DNA from: an uncultured Campylobacter sp.
GTDB taxonomy: Bacteria; Campylobacterota; Campylobacteria; Campylobacterales; Campylobacteraceae
NCBI GenBank assembly: GCA_938036585.1
Contig: CALHQN010000342.1
Location: 1-16,924, forward strand
DNA length: 16,924 bases
Reading direction: 5' to 3'
This document shows positions 6,005 through 11,859 of this stretch, in pieces. Made by a program: the position numbers and the translations under genes. How positions within the stretch are numbered: the first letter of the stretch is position 1; every line of letters starts with the position of its first letter. The notes under the pieces were generated by a model. That model did not search any database. It was given only the letters and a program-made list of their open reading frames with translations, and had not been told where the DNA came from.

Positions 6005-6276
6005 CTCTTCGTTCCTTTCAGGCTCCAGCCGCTACCGAGCCTTTGAGCTTCGCAGCGCTCAAGTTCGGCGATGGTTTCAAATATCTCCATCCACTTCTTG
6101 CGATTTTTCGGGTGCCTAAGCTTCGCAAGCGCCGTGCGCTCTATCATCGCGACGCGTTCGACGCTGATGCCTAGCATTGCCGCAAGCTCGCGGTAAGCTA
6201 CGTCCGCATCGCCCTTTAGCATCCTCACCCGCTCGGCGCATACCTTGTCCGTACGGTAGCCCTGAATTCTTTGCAT
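6001..6276 (-). CDS. Stand-alone sigma-70 region 4-like DNA-binding protein
   Basis: Residues 27-56 read AYRELAAMLGISVERVAMIERTALAKLRHP, which closely matches the region 4 helix-turn-helix of sigma-70 factors (EIG..LGVS.ERVRQIE..AL.KLRHP). This is the part that contacts the -35 element and the RNA polymerase beta flap. There is no region 2 or 3, so the 91-residue protein cannot be a complete sigma factor. It could act as a regulator that competes with or replaces region 4, or as a simple HTH activator; both are inference. AAGGAAGGG lies 5-6 nt before the ATG. Mu has Mor at a comparable functional step, and no Mor/C-type protein is seen in this window. Confidence 0.75.
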   Translation of the reverse strand: MQRIQGYRTDKVCAERVRMLKGDADVAYRELAAMLGISVERVAMIERTALAKLRHPKNRKKWMEIFETIAELERCEAQRLGSGWSLKGTKS

Positions 6277-6308
6277 TTCACCCTTCCTTTTGCTTCCGCT
6301 TATCGCGC

Positions 6309-6473
6309 TTACTTAGTACTAGCGACATCTTTCTTCTCTTCGAAGAGTACGCGCTGCTTGTGCTCGCCTACTTTGCCAATATTGAAGCTCTCTACCGGGC
6401 GCAAGTAGCCCATCACACGGGTGTATACTATGCACTTGGTGCGTTTTGCTTCAAGCTCTTTAGGAAATTTCAT
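6309..6473 (-). CDS. Mini-protein resembling the C-terminal glycyl-radical segment of NrdD
   Basis: The frame extends upstream to 6533, but GGAG 5 nt before the ATG at 6471-6473 fixes the start (54 residues). Residues 19-44 read RVMGYLRP, then FNIGK, E and QRVLF. This parallels the extreme C-terminus of class III anaerobic ribonucleotide reductase NrdD (RVxGYL...FNxGKxxE..RV), where the glycine of RVxGY is the radical site; here Gly22. The ten-stranded catalytic barrel and the four-cysteine zinc site of NrdD are absent; only Cys14 remains. It may be a spare radical domain, as GrcA/YfiD is for pyruvate formate-lyase, or a decoy for the activase NrdG. Both are hypotheses. The similarity is clear by eye. 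Confidence 0.75.
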   Translation of the reverse strand: MKFPKELEAKRTKCIVYTRVMGYLRPVESFNIGKVGEHKQRVLFEEKKDVASTK

Positions 6474-6480
6474 ATCCACT

Positions 6481-6500
6481 CCTTTTAAATTTAACTTTAT
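6481..6500 (-). repeat. 20-bp leader repeat, copy 2
   Basis: Identical to 4410-4429. On the minus strand it runs into the GGAG of the NrdD-like gene. Confidence 0.7.
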
Positions 6501-6504
6501 AAGA

Positions 6505-6519
6505 CGCCCGCGTGGGGCG
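6505..6519. repeat. G+C-rich intergenic stem-loop
   Basis: CGCCC (6505-6509) pairs with GGGCG (6515-6519) around GCGTG, between the 62-aa gene and the NrdD-like gene. It is followed on the minus strand by the 6481-6500 leader repeat. Confidence 0.5.
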
Positions 6520-6539
6520 CCATTTAAAATCAAAGCTGC

Positions 6540-6728
6540 CTAACTCCAAATCGTTCCTAGTCCTCGATGAAATCTCGGCACCGGCACCGCTATGCTCTCG
6601 CGCTTTCTCATCTTTGCGATCCAGCCCCGCGGGGTGCGAAATAGAATGAATGAGTGCGCGATTATGATCTCATCTTTGCAAGCTTTTAGATCGCTCATTT
6701 TCATATTTGTATCTTTTGAAATTTTCAT
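6540..6728 (-). CDS. Hypothetical small basic phage protein (62 aa)
   Basis: AGGAG lies 6 nt before the ATG, which is 9 nt after the MuB stop. The product begins MKISKDTNMKMSDLKACKDE and has a basic centre (RTPRGWIAKMRKRES) and a C-terminal PVPRFHRGLGTIWS. No family is recognised. The spacing shows it is part of the transposition operon. Confidence 0.6.
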   Translation of the reverse strand: MKISKDTNMKMSDLKACKDEIIIAHSFILFRTPRGWIAKMRKRESIAVPVPRFHRGLGTIWS

Positions 6729-6737
6729 TTTTTACTC

Positions 6738-7631
6738 CTATCTTTTTCGTACGTGATAAACTAAATTAGCGGCTACCTTTTGCTCGTAGCCTAAGGCTAA
6801 ATTTAGCGCCGTCTTTTCATATAGCCTTGCGTTTTGCCCTTCGGCTAAAAACTCGCAGACCTCTTCGTCGATGCCGGCAAGCTCGCCGATTTTAATGAGC
6901 TCGTCGCGGCTGAGCGTCATCTCCGGCGAGTAGGTAAGCCTACTTTGCAGATAGCCTCCTAGCCTATCGATACGCTTTCTAAGCACTCCGATACCTACGG
7001 CAATTACGGCTATGCCTAAGTTTTCACGCTTACTAAACTCATAGATCTCGCGCAAAAGCTCAAATTTTCGCTCAAAAGTCAGATCGTTATCGCGCACGAA
7101 AAGATCGGCTTCGTCGATTACTATCAGACGTGTTTTTAAGTTTGCGATCGCCTCGCAAAACTGCTCGAATTTATCATCCGTATTGCCCTTAGGCTTTTCG
7201 CCCACGGCTCGCAGCAGTAAACTCATAAATGCGCTGGCGCTTAGGCTCTTTCTAGCCTTTACGTAGATACCGCCGAGATCGCCCGTAAGCTTTTGAAGTA
7301 GGTAGGTTTTACCCATACCGCTTTCGCCCAAAATGAGCTCGAAAAAGCTAAGCTTCGTCTGCTCCATCCTATAGATGCGCTCCTTGATCTTTTGCTGTGC
7401 CAGGCTTAACCAAACTCCGCCATTTTGTGCCTCTTTTTTGGGAGTATTAGAGGCAATTACCTTATCTAAAAACGCCTCGATCGCGGCGGCATATAGCTCG
7501 CTTTTAGAGGAGTCATATTTGCCGTTTAGCACGCCGCTAACGGTGCCTTCTCTCTTGCCGATCGCATCTGCGATCTTGCCTAGGGTTATGCCGTAAGCCT
7601 TGCATACCTCGAATTTTTCTTTTAAACTCAT
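6738..7631 (-). CDS. MuB-like transposition target-capture ATPase
   Basis: The frame reaches 7667, but AAGGGAAGAG precedes the ATG at 7629-7631, which I take as the start (297 residues). Residues 1-40 form an HTH of the MuB N-terminal type (ITLGKIADAIGKREGTVSGV). The AAA+ part has Walker A GESGMGKT (102-109) and Walker B RLIVIDEAD (168-176), followed by a C-terminal helical domain. MuB polymerises on DNA with ATP, captures target DNA, stimulates the transposase and gives target immunity. Mu MuB is 312 residues, so the length fits. It follows the transposase gene across a 77-bp gap with a stem-loop and is co-transcribed with it. Confidence 0.92.
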   Translation of the reverse strand: MSLKEKFEVCKAYGITLGKIADAIGKREGTVSGVLNGKYDSSKSELYAAAIEAFLDKVIASNTPKKEAQNGGVWLSLAQQKIKERIYRMEQTKLSFFELILGESGMGKTYLLQKLTGDLGGIYVKARKSLSASAFMSLLLRAVGEKPKGNTDDKFEQFCEAIANLKTRLIVIDEADLFVRDNDLTFERKFELLREIYEFSKRENLGIAVIAVGIGVLRKRIDRLGGYLQSRLTYSPEMTLSRDELIKIGELAGIDEEVCEFLAEGQNARLYEKTALNLALGYEQKVAANLVYHVRKR

Positions 7632-7675
7632 CGCTCTTCCCTTTGCCCGTAGGCTAAATTTAAGCAAACGCTTAT

Positions 7676-7699
7676 AAAATCCGCCCGCTAGCGGATTTT
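7676..7699. repeat. Stem-loop between transposase and MuB genes
   Basis: AAAATCCGC (7676-7684) pairs with GCGGATTTT (7691-7699) around CCGCTA. On the minus strand the stem ends in TTTTAT, so partial termination or pausing between the A and B genes is possible. Confidence 0.6.
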
Positions 7700-7708
7700 A
7701 AAGGCGCT

Positions 7709-9649
7709 TTACATCGCCGCCAAAAGCTCCTCGTTGCTCATAGCAATTTTGGAGTGCAGACGCCTGCTGTTTTGTCTTTGGGCCTCGACTTCAAACGCCG
7801 TACTCGCATAGGAGCTGATAGTATTAGGGCGTTTATAAAGGTTTGCGTAATAACTAAACGCCTGCCTAACGGCGCTCACTACCGCCTCATTTTTAGCTAG
7901 CTGCGCGCTAAGCGCGGTGTGATCGCGCGGATCGATGCGATCTATCAGATGAGCCTCGCAAATAGGGCGATTATTTTTCATATCTACGACGAATACGCTT
8001 TCTACCTCGCCTCTGTTTATCCTTACCTCTACGTTTTGCCCTACGAGCTTGCAAAGCGCAGGATGCGAATATGTACGCCTCCTGCCCATTATCGATAGAC
8101 TTACGCAACTATTACGTACCCTGATAGATCTGCGTTCGCTAAAGATATACTCAAGCGTAGTTTCATCAAATACCGCCCGAGGCTTAGCACCCAACTTATC
8201 TAAGAAGCTTTTTAAAGGATGAATTTTGCGAGAGGCGTTATAGTGCTCGTTCCACCACCTCACCGCCCGCTCAAAATATGAGATAAAATCGGTAAAATTA
8301 AGCGGGTTTTGCTTCATATATTTAGCTACGATTTCGCTTTGTCTATCGCCGTCTTTATGGTATCCCGCTCCGCCGCGCTCGGCTATTACCATCTCGCCCA
8401 TGCGGCGCTGGACGTGATTAAAGATATTTTCGATAGGTTTCGCGCGAGAATTCCTTACCTTTGCCTTTTTATGAAGTAGATTTGGCGCCAGATCGTCAAA
8501 ATCTCTAAATTTAATCCCGCTTAGCTGAGATCTGACGCCCGTGATATACTCGCTTAGCTCCGGTTTTCCGTTATCGGTATAGATGGCATCCGGGATGCCG
8601 AAGCGCAAAGCCATCTTTAGGCTATTACCCACGCTTAAGCGGTTATATTTTCCAAGTACTATATCTATGCCTATTATCGCTCCGCTTCCCATATCGATCC
8701 AAACATAGGCGTTGGGGTTAACTACCTCCCCGCCGGGGCCTACCGCATCGAAATCAAATACTATCTGATCGCCGCAGATCATCTCCATACTTTCGTAGCA
8801 GTTTAGATCGCGGATGATATGCATAGCCCACTCGTTTCGTACGCCGCGATCGCCGCAGCTTGCACGAAGCAGCATCGCTTTGATCTCTGGCACCGCAGTT
8901 AGGCGGGCGAAGCTTTGGTATGAGCCGATTTTAAGAGCATTATCTTTCGCATAGGCCTGCAGCTGCTCGTAAGCAAAGCTCTTGCTAGCTAGCGGATTGT
9001 GCAGCATAAAACCCACCGCCCACTCTAAAGCGCTCATCTCAAAGCTGGAGCTTTTAAACTTAGCTTTAAAATCAATGCTTAGCTCATCGTTTCTTACCTC
9101 CACTTCGCTTTGCTTAAATAGCTTAGCCCACGCATATAGCGTCTTTAAGCTCACTTCGTATTTCGCCGCTACCCCCTTGCCCCATAGCGTCTTACTCATG
9201 CCCGCAGGGCAGCTTTTTAGCTCGTTTATTGCCTTTAACTTATTCATCTTTTCTATATCCTTAATCTTTAGGCTCAGAGCGTTTTGCTCTGCTTCGCTAC
9301 GCTCGCAAGAAACGCCGCTTCGGCTTCGCCTTGCGTCGCTACACTCGTTTTGCGGTGCGGAGGGCGTGGGCTCCAGGCATTTATCTTCGCTCTCTGCGCT
9401 ATTTTTAATGGGAGCGGGCGCGCTTTGCTGCGGAATTTCGCTGTTTTCGCCGTTTATCAGATTATCGTCAATCCAAATTTGAAGAGTTTTACCACCGCGA
9501 CCGACGCCGTCGGTGTAGGTAAAGTGGCAAATATGACCCCTAATCGAGCAAAATTTTTTGCTTTGTTTTTCAGCACGCCAAGCTGCCTTTCTGAGCAGCT
9601 CGTATTCCACACCCAAAATTTCGGTAGCTGCCCTCGAACTCACCCACAT
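7709..9649 (-). CDS. Mu-type DDE transposase (MuA-like)
   Basis: The 646-residue protein (Mu A is 663) starts with the Mu-type winged-helix DNA-binding domain (WVSSRAATEILGVEYELLRK, 2-21). A long low-complexity linker (about 65-135) follows, then a second DNA-binding part (CPAGMSKTLWGKGVAAKYEVS). The RNase H-like core is at about 285-415. The likely catalytic triad is Asp294 (CGDQIVFDF), Asp359 (IYTDNGKPE) and Glu407 (AKPIENIF). A C-terminal beta-barrel and a basic tail that would contact MuB complete it. The enzyme cuts and joins phage ends during replicative transposition. The start overlaps no gene, and TAAGGA of the ner stop provides a distant ribosome binding site 14 nt upstream. The linker carries a REP-like insertion at 9276-9348. 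Confidence 0.95.
   Translation of the reverse strand: MWVSSRAATEILGVEYELLRKAAWRAEKQSKKFCSIRGHICHFTYTDGVGRGGKTLQIWIDDNLINGENSEIPQQSAPAPIKNSAESEDKCLEPTPSAPQNECSDARRSRSGVSCERSEAEQNALSLKIKDIEKMNKLKAINELKSCPAGMSKTLWGKGVAAKYEVSLKTLYAWAKLFKQSEVEVRNDELSIDFKAKFKSSSFEMSALEWAVGFMLHNPLASKSFAYEQLQAYAKDNALKIGSYQSFARLTAVPEIKAMLLRASCGDRGVRNEWAMHIIRDLNCYESMEMICGDQIVFDFDAVGPGGEVVNPNAYVWIDMGSGAIIGIDIVLGKYNRLSVGNSLKMALRFGIPDAIYTDNGKPELSEYITGVRSQLSGIKFRDFDDLAPNLLHKKAKVRNSRAKPIENIFNHVQRRMGEMVIAERGGAGYHKDGDRQSEIVAKYMKQNPLNFTDFISYFERAVRWWNEHYNASRKIHPLKSFLDKLGAKPRAVFDETTLEYIFSERRSIRVRNSCVSLSIMGRRRTYSHPALCKLVGQNVEVRINRGEVESVFVVDMKNNRPICEAHLIDRIDPRDHTALSAQLAKNEAVVSAVRQAFSYYANLYKRPNTISSYASTAFEVEAQRQNSRRLHSKIAMSNEELLAAM
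9276..9348. repeat. REP-like palindromic segment inside the transposase linker
   Basis: AGAGC/GCTCT (9276-9280, 9286-9290) forms one hairpin. CGCAAG (9304-9309) pairs with CTTGCG (9330-9335) and encloses GCCG/CGGC (9314-9317, 9321-9324). The motif TCGCTACGCTCG near 9294-9305 recurs as TCGCTACACTCG at 9336-9347. It encodes RRSRSGVSCERSEAEQN in the linker (about residues 107-123). Confidence 0.5.
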
Positions 9650-9667
9650 ATTGACCCGCCCGTGTCC

Positions 9668-9901
9668 TTATGCGCTCACCGCAGCATCACCCACGCCGCT
9701 TTTAGCCCGTTCGCTCTCTACGCTAGGTCTTATACCATAGCGCGCCAAAACCTTTTCGCTCTTGGCGCTTAAATAGCCTTTTTTCAGGCTTAGATAGCTT
9801 AGTGCATTTAGCTCGGCAAACTTTTTCATTGTCAAATTCGTTCGCCTCTCGATCTTTTCGGCGAGCCCGCCTTTTTTGAGATTTTTTCTAATTTGTGCCA
9901 T
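9668..9901 (-). CDS. Ner-like small DNA-binding regulator
   Basis: The 77-residue protein is the first gene of the early operon. Residues about 23-58 (LTMKKFAELNALSYLSLKKGYLSAKSEKVLARYGI) form a helix-turn-helix of the Ner/lambda-repressor-like type, in which the second helix ends in a K-K-G-Y turn. Mu Ner turns down the early and repressor promoters after induction. The same role is inferred from its position facing the repressor gene across a palindromic operator. AAAAGG lies 8 nt before the ATG. The C-terminal 20 residues are Ala/Ser/Glu-rich and probably disordered. Its stop codon lies in the TAAGGA that precedes the transposase gene. Confidence 0.72.
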   Translation of the reverse strand: MAQIRKNLKKGGLAEKIERRTNLTMKKFAELNALSYLSLKKGYLSAKSEKVLARYGIRPSVESERAKSGVGDAAVSA

Positions 9902-9910
9902 CTTTTAAGC

Positions 9911-9926
9911 CTTTTTTGTTTATAAT
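9911..9926 (+). promoter_or_regulatory. Repressor promoter (Pc-like)
   Basis: A T-rich stretch followed by TATAAT (9921-9926), with no good -35 box, is the usual Campylobacter promoter form. Transcription would start near 9933 and run through the early promoter towards the repressor ATG at 9990. The two promoters therefore face each other. Confidence 0.55.
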
Positions 9927-9950
9927 TTCAACGTTAATGGCGAAATTATA
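9921..9950. promoter_or_regulatory. Inverted-repeat operator between ner and repressor
   Basis: Perfect 9-bp arms TATAATTTC (9921-9929) and GAAATTATA (9942-9950) are separated by 12 bp. Each arm contains a TATAAT, one on each strand, so a dimer bound here would cover both promoters. Ner or the repressor are the candidate ligands. Confidence 0.7.
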
Positions 9951-9973
9951 GCACAATTATGACACTAAGTCAA
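9945..9973 (-). promoter_or_regulatory. Early promoter (Pe-like) for ner-A-B operon
   Basis: On the minus strand TTGACT (9973-9968), a 17-bp spacer and TATAAT (9950-9945) make a near-consensus sigma-70 promoter. Transcription would start near 9938, about 37 nt before the ner ATG. Confidence 0.75.
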
Positions 9974-9989
9974 GAGAAAAGGAATTTTT

Positions 9990-10688
9990 ATGACACCTTT
10001 CACAAACATTAAAGCTTTACGGCTAGGAAAAGGCTGGACGCAAGCGGATCTATCTAAATTTTCAGGTGTATCCGTTGAGACTATAAAGAGATATGAAAAC
10101 GGCAAAACAAATCCAACGTTTGAGAATCTATCGCAAATCGCAAATGCGCTTGGCGTTAAGGTTAAAAATTTGCACGATGATTTGTCCCTTAGTGTCCCTA
10201 AGTCGTCCCTTAGTGATAAAAATTTGTCCCTTAGTCCCGCGAACCTTAAAAAGTCACAAAAAGAGCAGATCGCAGAGGATCAAATTTTCATCCGTAAGCT
10301 GAGCTCGGCCGTCGGTGCGGGCGAGAGCGTCGATATCGAAGGCGTCGAAGTATACGATACGGACGTGCTCGTGCCTTTTTCTCGGATGCTTTTTAATTTA
10401 CCCGTAAACGAGCGTAATATCCGCTGCCTCAAAGTCGTCGGATATTCGATGATACCGATGCTCTATCCGGATAGCTGGGTTATAGCACGCATGGGGCCGA
10501 GCTTCGATGGGGATGGACTTTATATCATAGATTTCGGCGGAAATTTTATGGTAAAATTGCTACAAAAGCACCCAAACGGCACGCTTTTTGTCAATAGCGT
10601 CAATCAAGAATACCGCAGCTATGAGATAGGACCGAATGACGAGATCCGAGTACAAATCGTCGGTAAGGTTTTGCGCTGCGTGATTTGA
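9990..10688 (+). CDS. LexA-like phage repressor, XRE HTH plus S24 peptidase
   Basis: Residues 5-60 are a Cro/CI-type helix-turn-helix (WTQADLSKFSGVSVETIKRYENGKT). The C-terminal part is an S24 autopeptidase: a probable Ala-Gly cleavage site in AVGAGE (Ala110-Gly111), the nucleophile Ser153 in GYSMIPM, and the general base Lys189 in FMVKLL, 36 residues later as in LexA. It should keep the early operon off and cleave itself with activated RecA, which makes induction SOS-linked. Mu's own c repressor lacks this domain. AAGGA lies 7 nt before the ATG. The 232-residue length is normal. The linker (65-85) is coded by helically phased decamer repeats. The stop codon falls in the first TTTGAAGC of the end array. 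Confidence 0.92.
   Translation: MTPFTNIKALRLGKGWTQADLSKFSGVSVETIKRYENGKTNPTFENLSQIANALGVKVKNLHDDLSLSVPKSSLSDKNLSLSPANLKKSQKEQIAEDQIFIRKLSSAVGAGESVDIEGVEVYDTDVLVPFSRMLFNLPVNERNIRCLKVVGYSMIPMLYPDSWVIARMGPSFDGDGLYIIDFGGNFMVKLLQKHPNGTLFVNSVNQEYRSYEIGPNDEIRVQIVGKVLRCVI
10184..10235 (+). repeat. Phased GTCCCTTAGT decamers inside repressor gene
   Basis: Copies lie at 10184-10193, 10194-10203 (GTCCCTAAGT), 10205-10214 and 10226-10235. Offsets of 10, 11 and 21 are helical turns, not codon multiples. CTTAGTGTC at 10188-10196 is also present on the minus strand at 9969-9961 in the early promoter. Confidence 0.65.
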
Positions 10689-10745
10689 AGCCTATTTTTA
10701 GGGATTTTGAAGCTTTTTGAAAGAACTTTGAAGCTATTTTGAAGC
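10684..10745 (+). repeat. Helically phased TTTGAAGC array near phage left end
   Basis: Exact copies start at 10684, 10706, 10727 and 10738, with a near copy (TTTGAAAG) at 10716 and a degenerate one at 10695. Spacing is 11, 11, 10, 11, 11. It is a candidate binding array for the transposase, whose Mu counterpart uses sites of about 22 bp with two half-sites. Confidence 0.65.
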
Positions 10746-10763
10746 CCCCTAGGGCTCGTTTTC
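10743..10763 (+). terminator. Possible terminator of the repressor gene
   Basis: AGCCC (10743-10747) pairs with GGGCT (10752-10756) around CCTA and is followed by CGTTTTC. The stem is short and the U-tract weak, so it could instead be part of the phage end. Confidence 0.4.
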
Positions 10764-10807
10764 AAAAATGTGAAAAAAATGCGCGAAAATTGCAAAATTC
10801 GCATTTT
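10764..10807. other. Candidate phage left-end region
   Basis: Mu-type ends have 5'-TG...CA-3'. Read on the + strand the phage could end at CA 10763-10764 (CGTTTTCA) or CA 10802-10803 (TTCGCA). The stretch between holds AAAATGCG (10776-10783) and CGCATTTT (10800-10807) as an inverted repeat, similar in style to transposase end sites. The true end cannot be fixed without the other phage terminus. Confidence 0.4.
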
Positions 10808-11205
10808 AGTTTCTCATTTTTTACCTCAACCCTATATGCTTACAAATATCGTCCAAATCGCTATTCGCGCCGCATTTTTTGCCAATCTCACTTTTTTACC
10901 TTTTATATGAGATTTATCACTCGTAGCGGTTAAAATTTAAATTTCACCTTGCGAGCCATAGCTGGCGACATTTAAATCGATTAAATCTGTGCTTTGGAAT
11001 TTACAGCTCGCGGTGTATGCTTCTGCCCGTCCGCTTCGGCATTTTAAATCCGCATTGATTAAAATTTTGCCGCCGTGCGGGGAGCGGGCGGTTTGAAATT
11101 TTTACTTCGTGCTTTAAAGGGGCGGCTCGGCCAAAATACGTAAAATTTCGGCAAATTTATACTCGTGGAATTTTAAATTCTATCGCCGTAAAATAGGGCG
11201 GAATT
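10808..11205. other. Host intergenic stretch without a recognisable gene
   Basis: About 400 bp between the probable phage end and the first host gene. It is mixed: AAATTT-rich segments with two G+C-rich patches (near 11020-11100). No ORF with a ribosome binding site, no tRNA and no clear terminator were seen. A 17-base match to the MuF start region lies at 10810-10826. Confidence 0.5.
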
Positions 11206-11718
11206 TCATCTCTGCGGCTTGCCGTCGCCGAATTTTGCGACTATCTCCTCGCTGCAGCTCTCCTTAGGGGTCCAGCCTTCGCGCTTCATCCGCGCCAGAT
11301 TGTCGCACGCCTCCTGCGAGCCGCCCTCGCAAAGCTCGTCGTATATCACTAGGCTGCGGCACTGCCCGCTCGCAAAGCTCTCCAGCGCCGCGGCGTTGCC
11401 TAGACAGGCTCGCTCGCGCAGATCGCTCATCGCGCGCCCGCCCGCGCCGTCCGTTTTGCCTCCCTGCTTCCGCTCAGCGAGGGTTGCGAGCTCGCACGCG
11501 CCTGCGAAAAAGCCCTGCGCTTTGAGGCGGTTTCGCACGACGCCGCGACCGCCCAGCTCGTATCTCATCGCCGCTTCGTAGCATGCGGCGGCGTCCTTTT
11601 TGCTGCATTTTGCTAAAAGCGCGCTGGTTTTTGCGCCGCTAAATTTAAACTCTTTGGCTTCGCCGTCCGCGCTTGCCAAACTAAGCGCCGCCGCCAGCGC
11701 AAGCTTTAAAGCTTTCAT
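11206..11718 (-). CDS. Secreted Hcp-like Sel1-repeat protein
   Basis: The 170-residue protein has a signal peptide (MKALKLALAAALSLASADGEA; cleavage probably near residue 17-21). It carries paired-cysteine helical repeats, for example CSKKDAAACYEAAMRYELGGRGVVRN and CEGGSQEACDNLARMKREG. Cysteines eight residues apart within a repeat are typical of Helicobacter/Campylobacter cysteine-rich Hcp proteins, where they form disulphides in the periplasm. These act as protein-binding scaffolds or secreted factors; no specific partner is evident. AGGAG lies 5-6 nt before the ATG. Its coding sequence is clearly richer in G+C than the prophage. A second protein of the same type is encoded upstream on the same strand. 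Confidence 0.8.
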   Translation of the reverse strand: MKALKLALAAALSLASADGEAKEFKFSGAKTSALLAKCSKKDAAACYEAAMRYELGGRGVVRNRLKAQGFFAGACELATLAERKQGGKTDGAGGRAMSDLRERACLGNAAALESFASGQCRSLVIYDELCEGGSQEACDNLARMKREGWTPKESCSEEIVAKFGDGKPQR

Positions 11719-11803
11719 CTTTACTCCTTTTGATTTTATTTATCCGCCGCGCACCCCGATTTACTGTTTCATTGCGCCGCACCCGTCGCCCGCTAAAATT
11801 TAA

Positions 11804-11819
11804 AAGGCTCACGCGCCTT
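11804..11819 (-). terminator. Possible terminator after the second Hcp-like gene
   Basis: AAGGC (11804-11808) pairs with GCCTT (11815-11819). On the minus strand the stem is followed by TTAAATTTT, so it would end the message of the 11860-12420 gene. Confidence 0.4.
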
Positions 11820-11859
11820 ATTTGCGATCGAAGCCAGAAATTTTACCGCCTCTGCCGTG

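Larger units (their letters stand above)
1..10764 (-). mobile_element. Mu-like transposable prophage, left portion
   Basis: A repressor on the + strand faces a minus-strand operon of ner, DDE transposase (MuA), AAA ATPase (MuB), gam, gemA and a MuF head protein. This is the Mu layout read from right to left. The phage left end lies just right of the repressor gene. TG/CA termini are possible at 10764 or 10803, and the choice is not settled because the other phage end is outside the window. Terminase, portal and tail genes must lie left of position 1. The identity as Mu-like is secure; the exact right-hand boundary is not. Confidence 0.9.

Noticed and set aside
8982..9772. Long + strand frames opposite the transposase gene
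   Set aside because: They lie fully antisense to a gene with clear catalytic motifs and have no ribosome binding site or recognisable domain.
10739..10933. 64-aa + strand frame beyond the repressor
   Set aside because: No ribosome binding site, no domain, and it runs across the candidate phage end.
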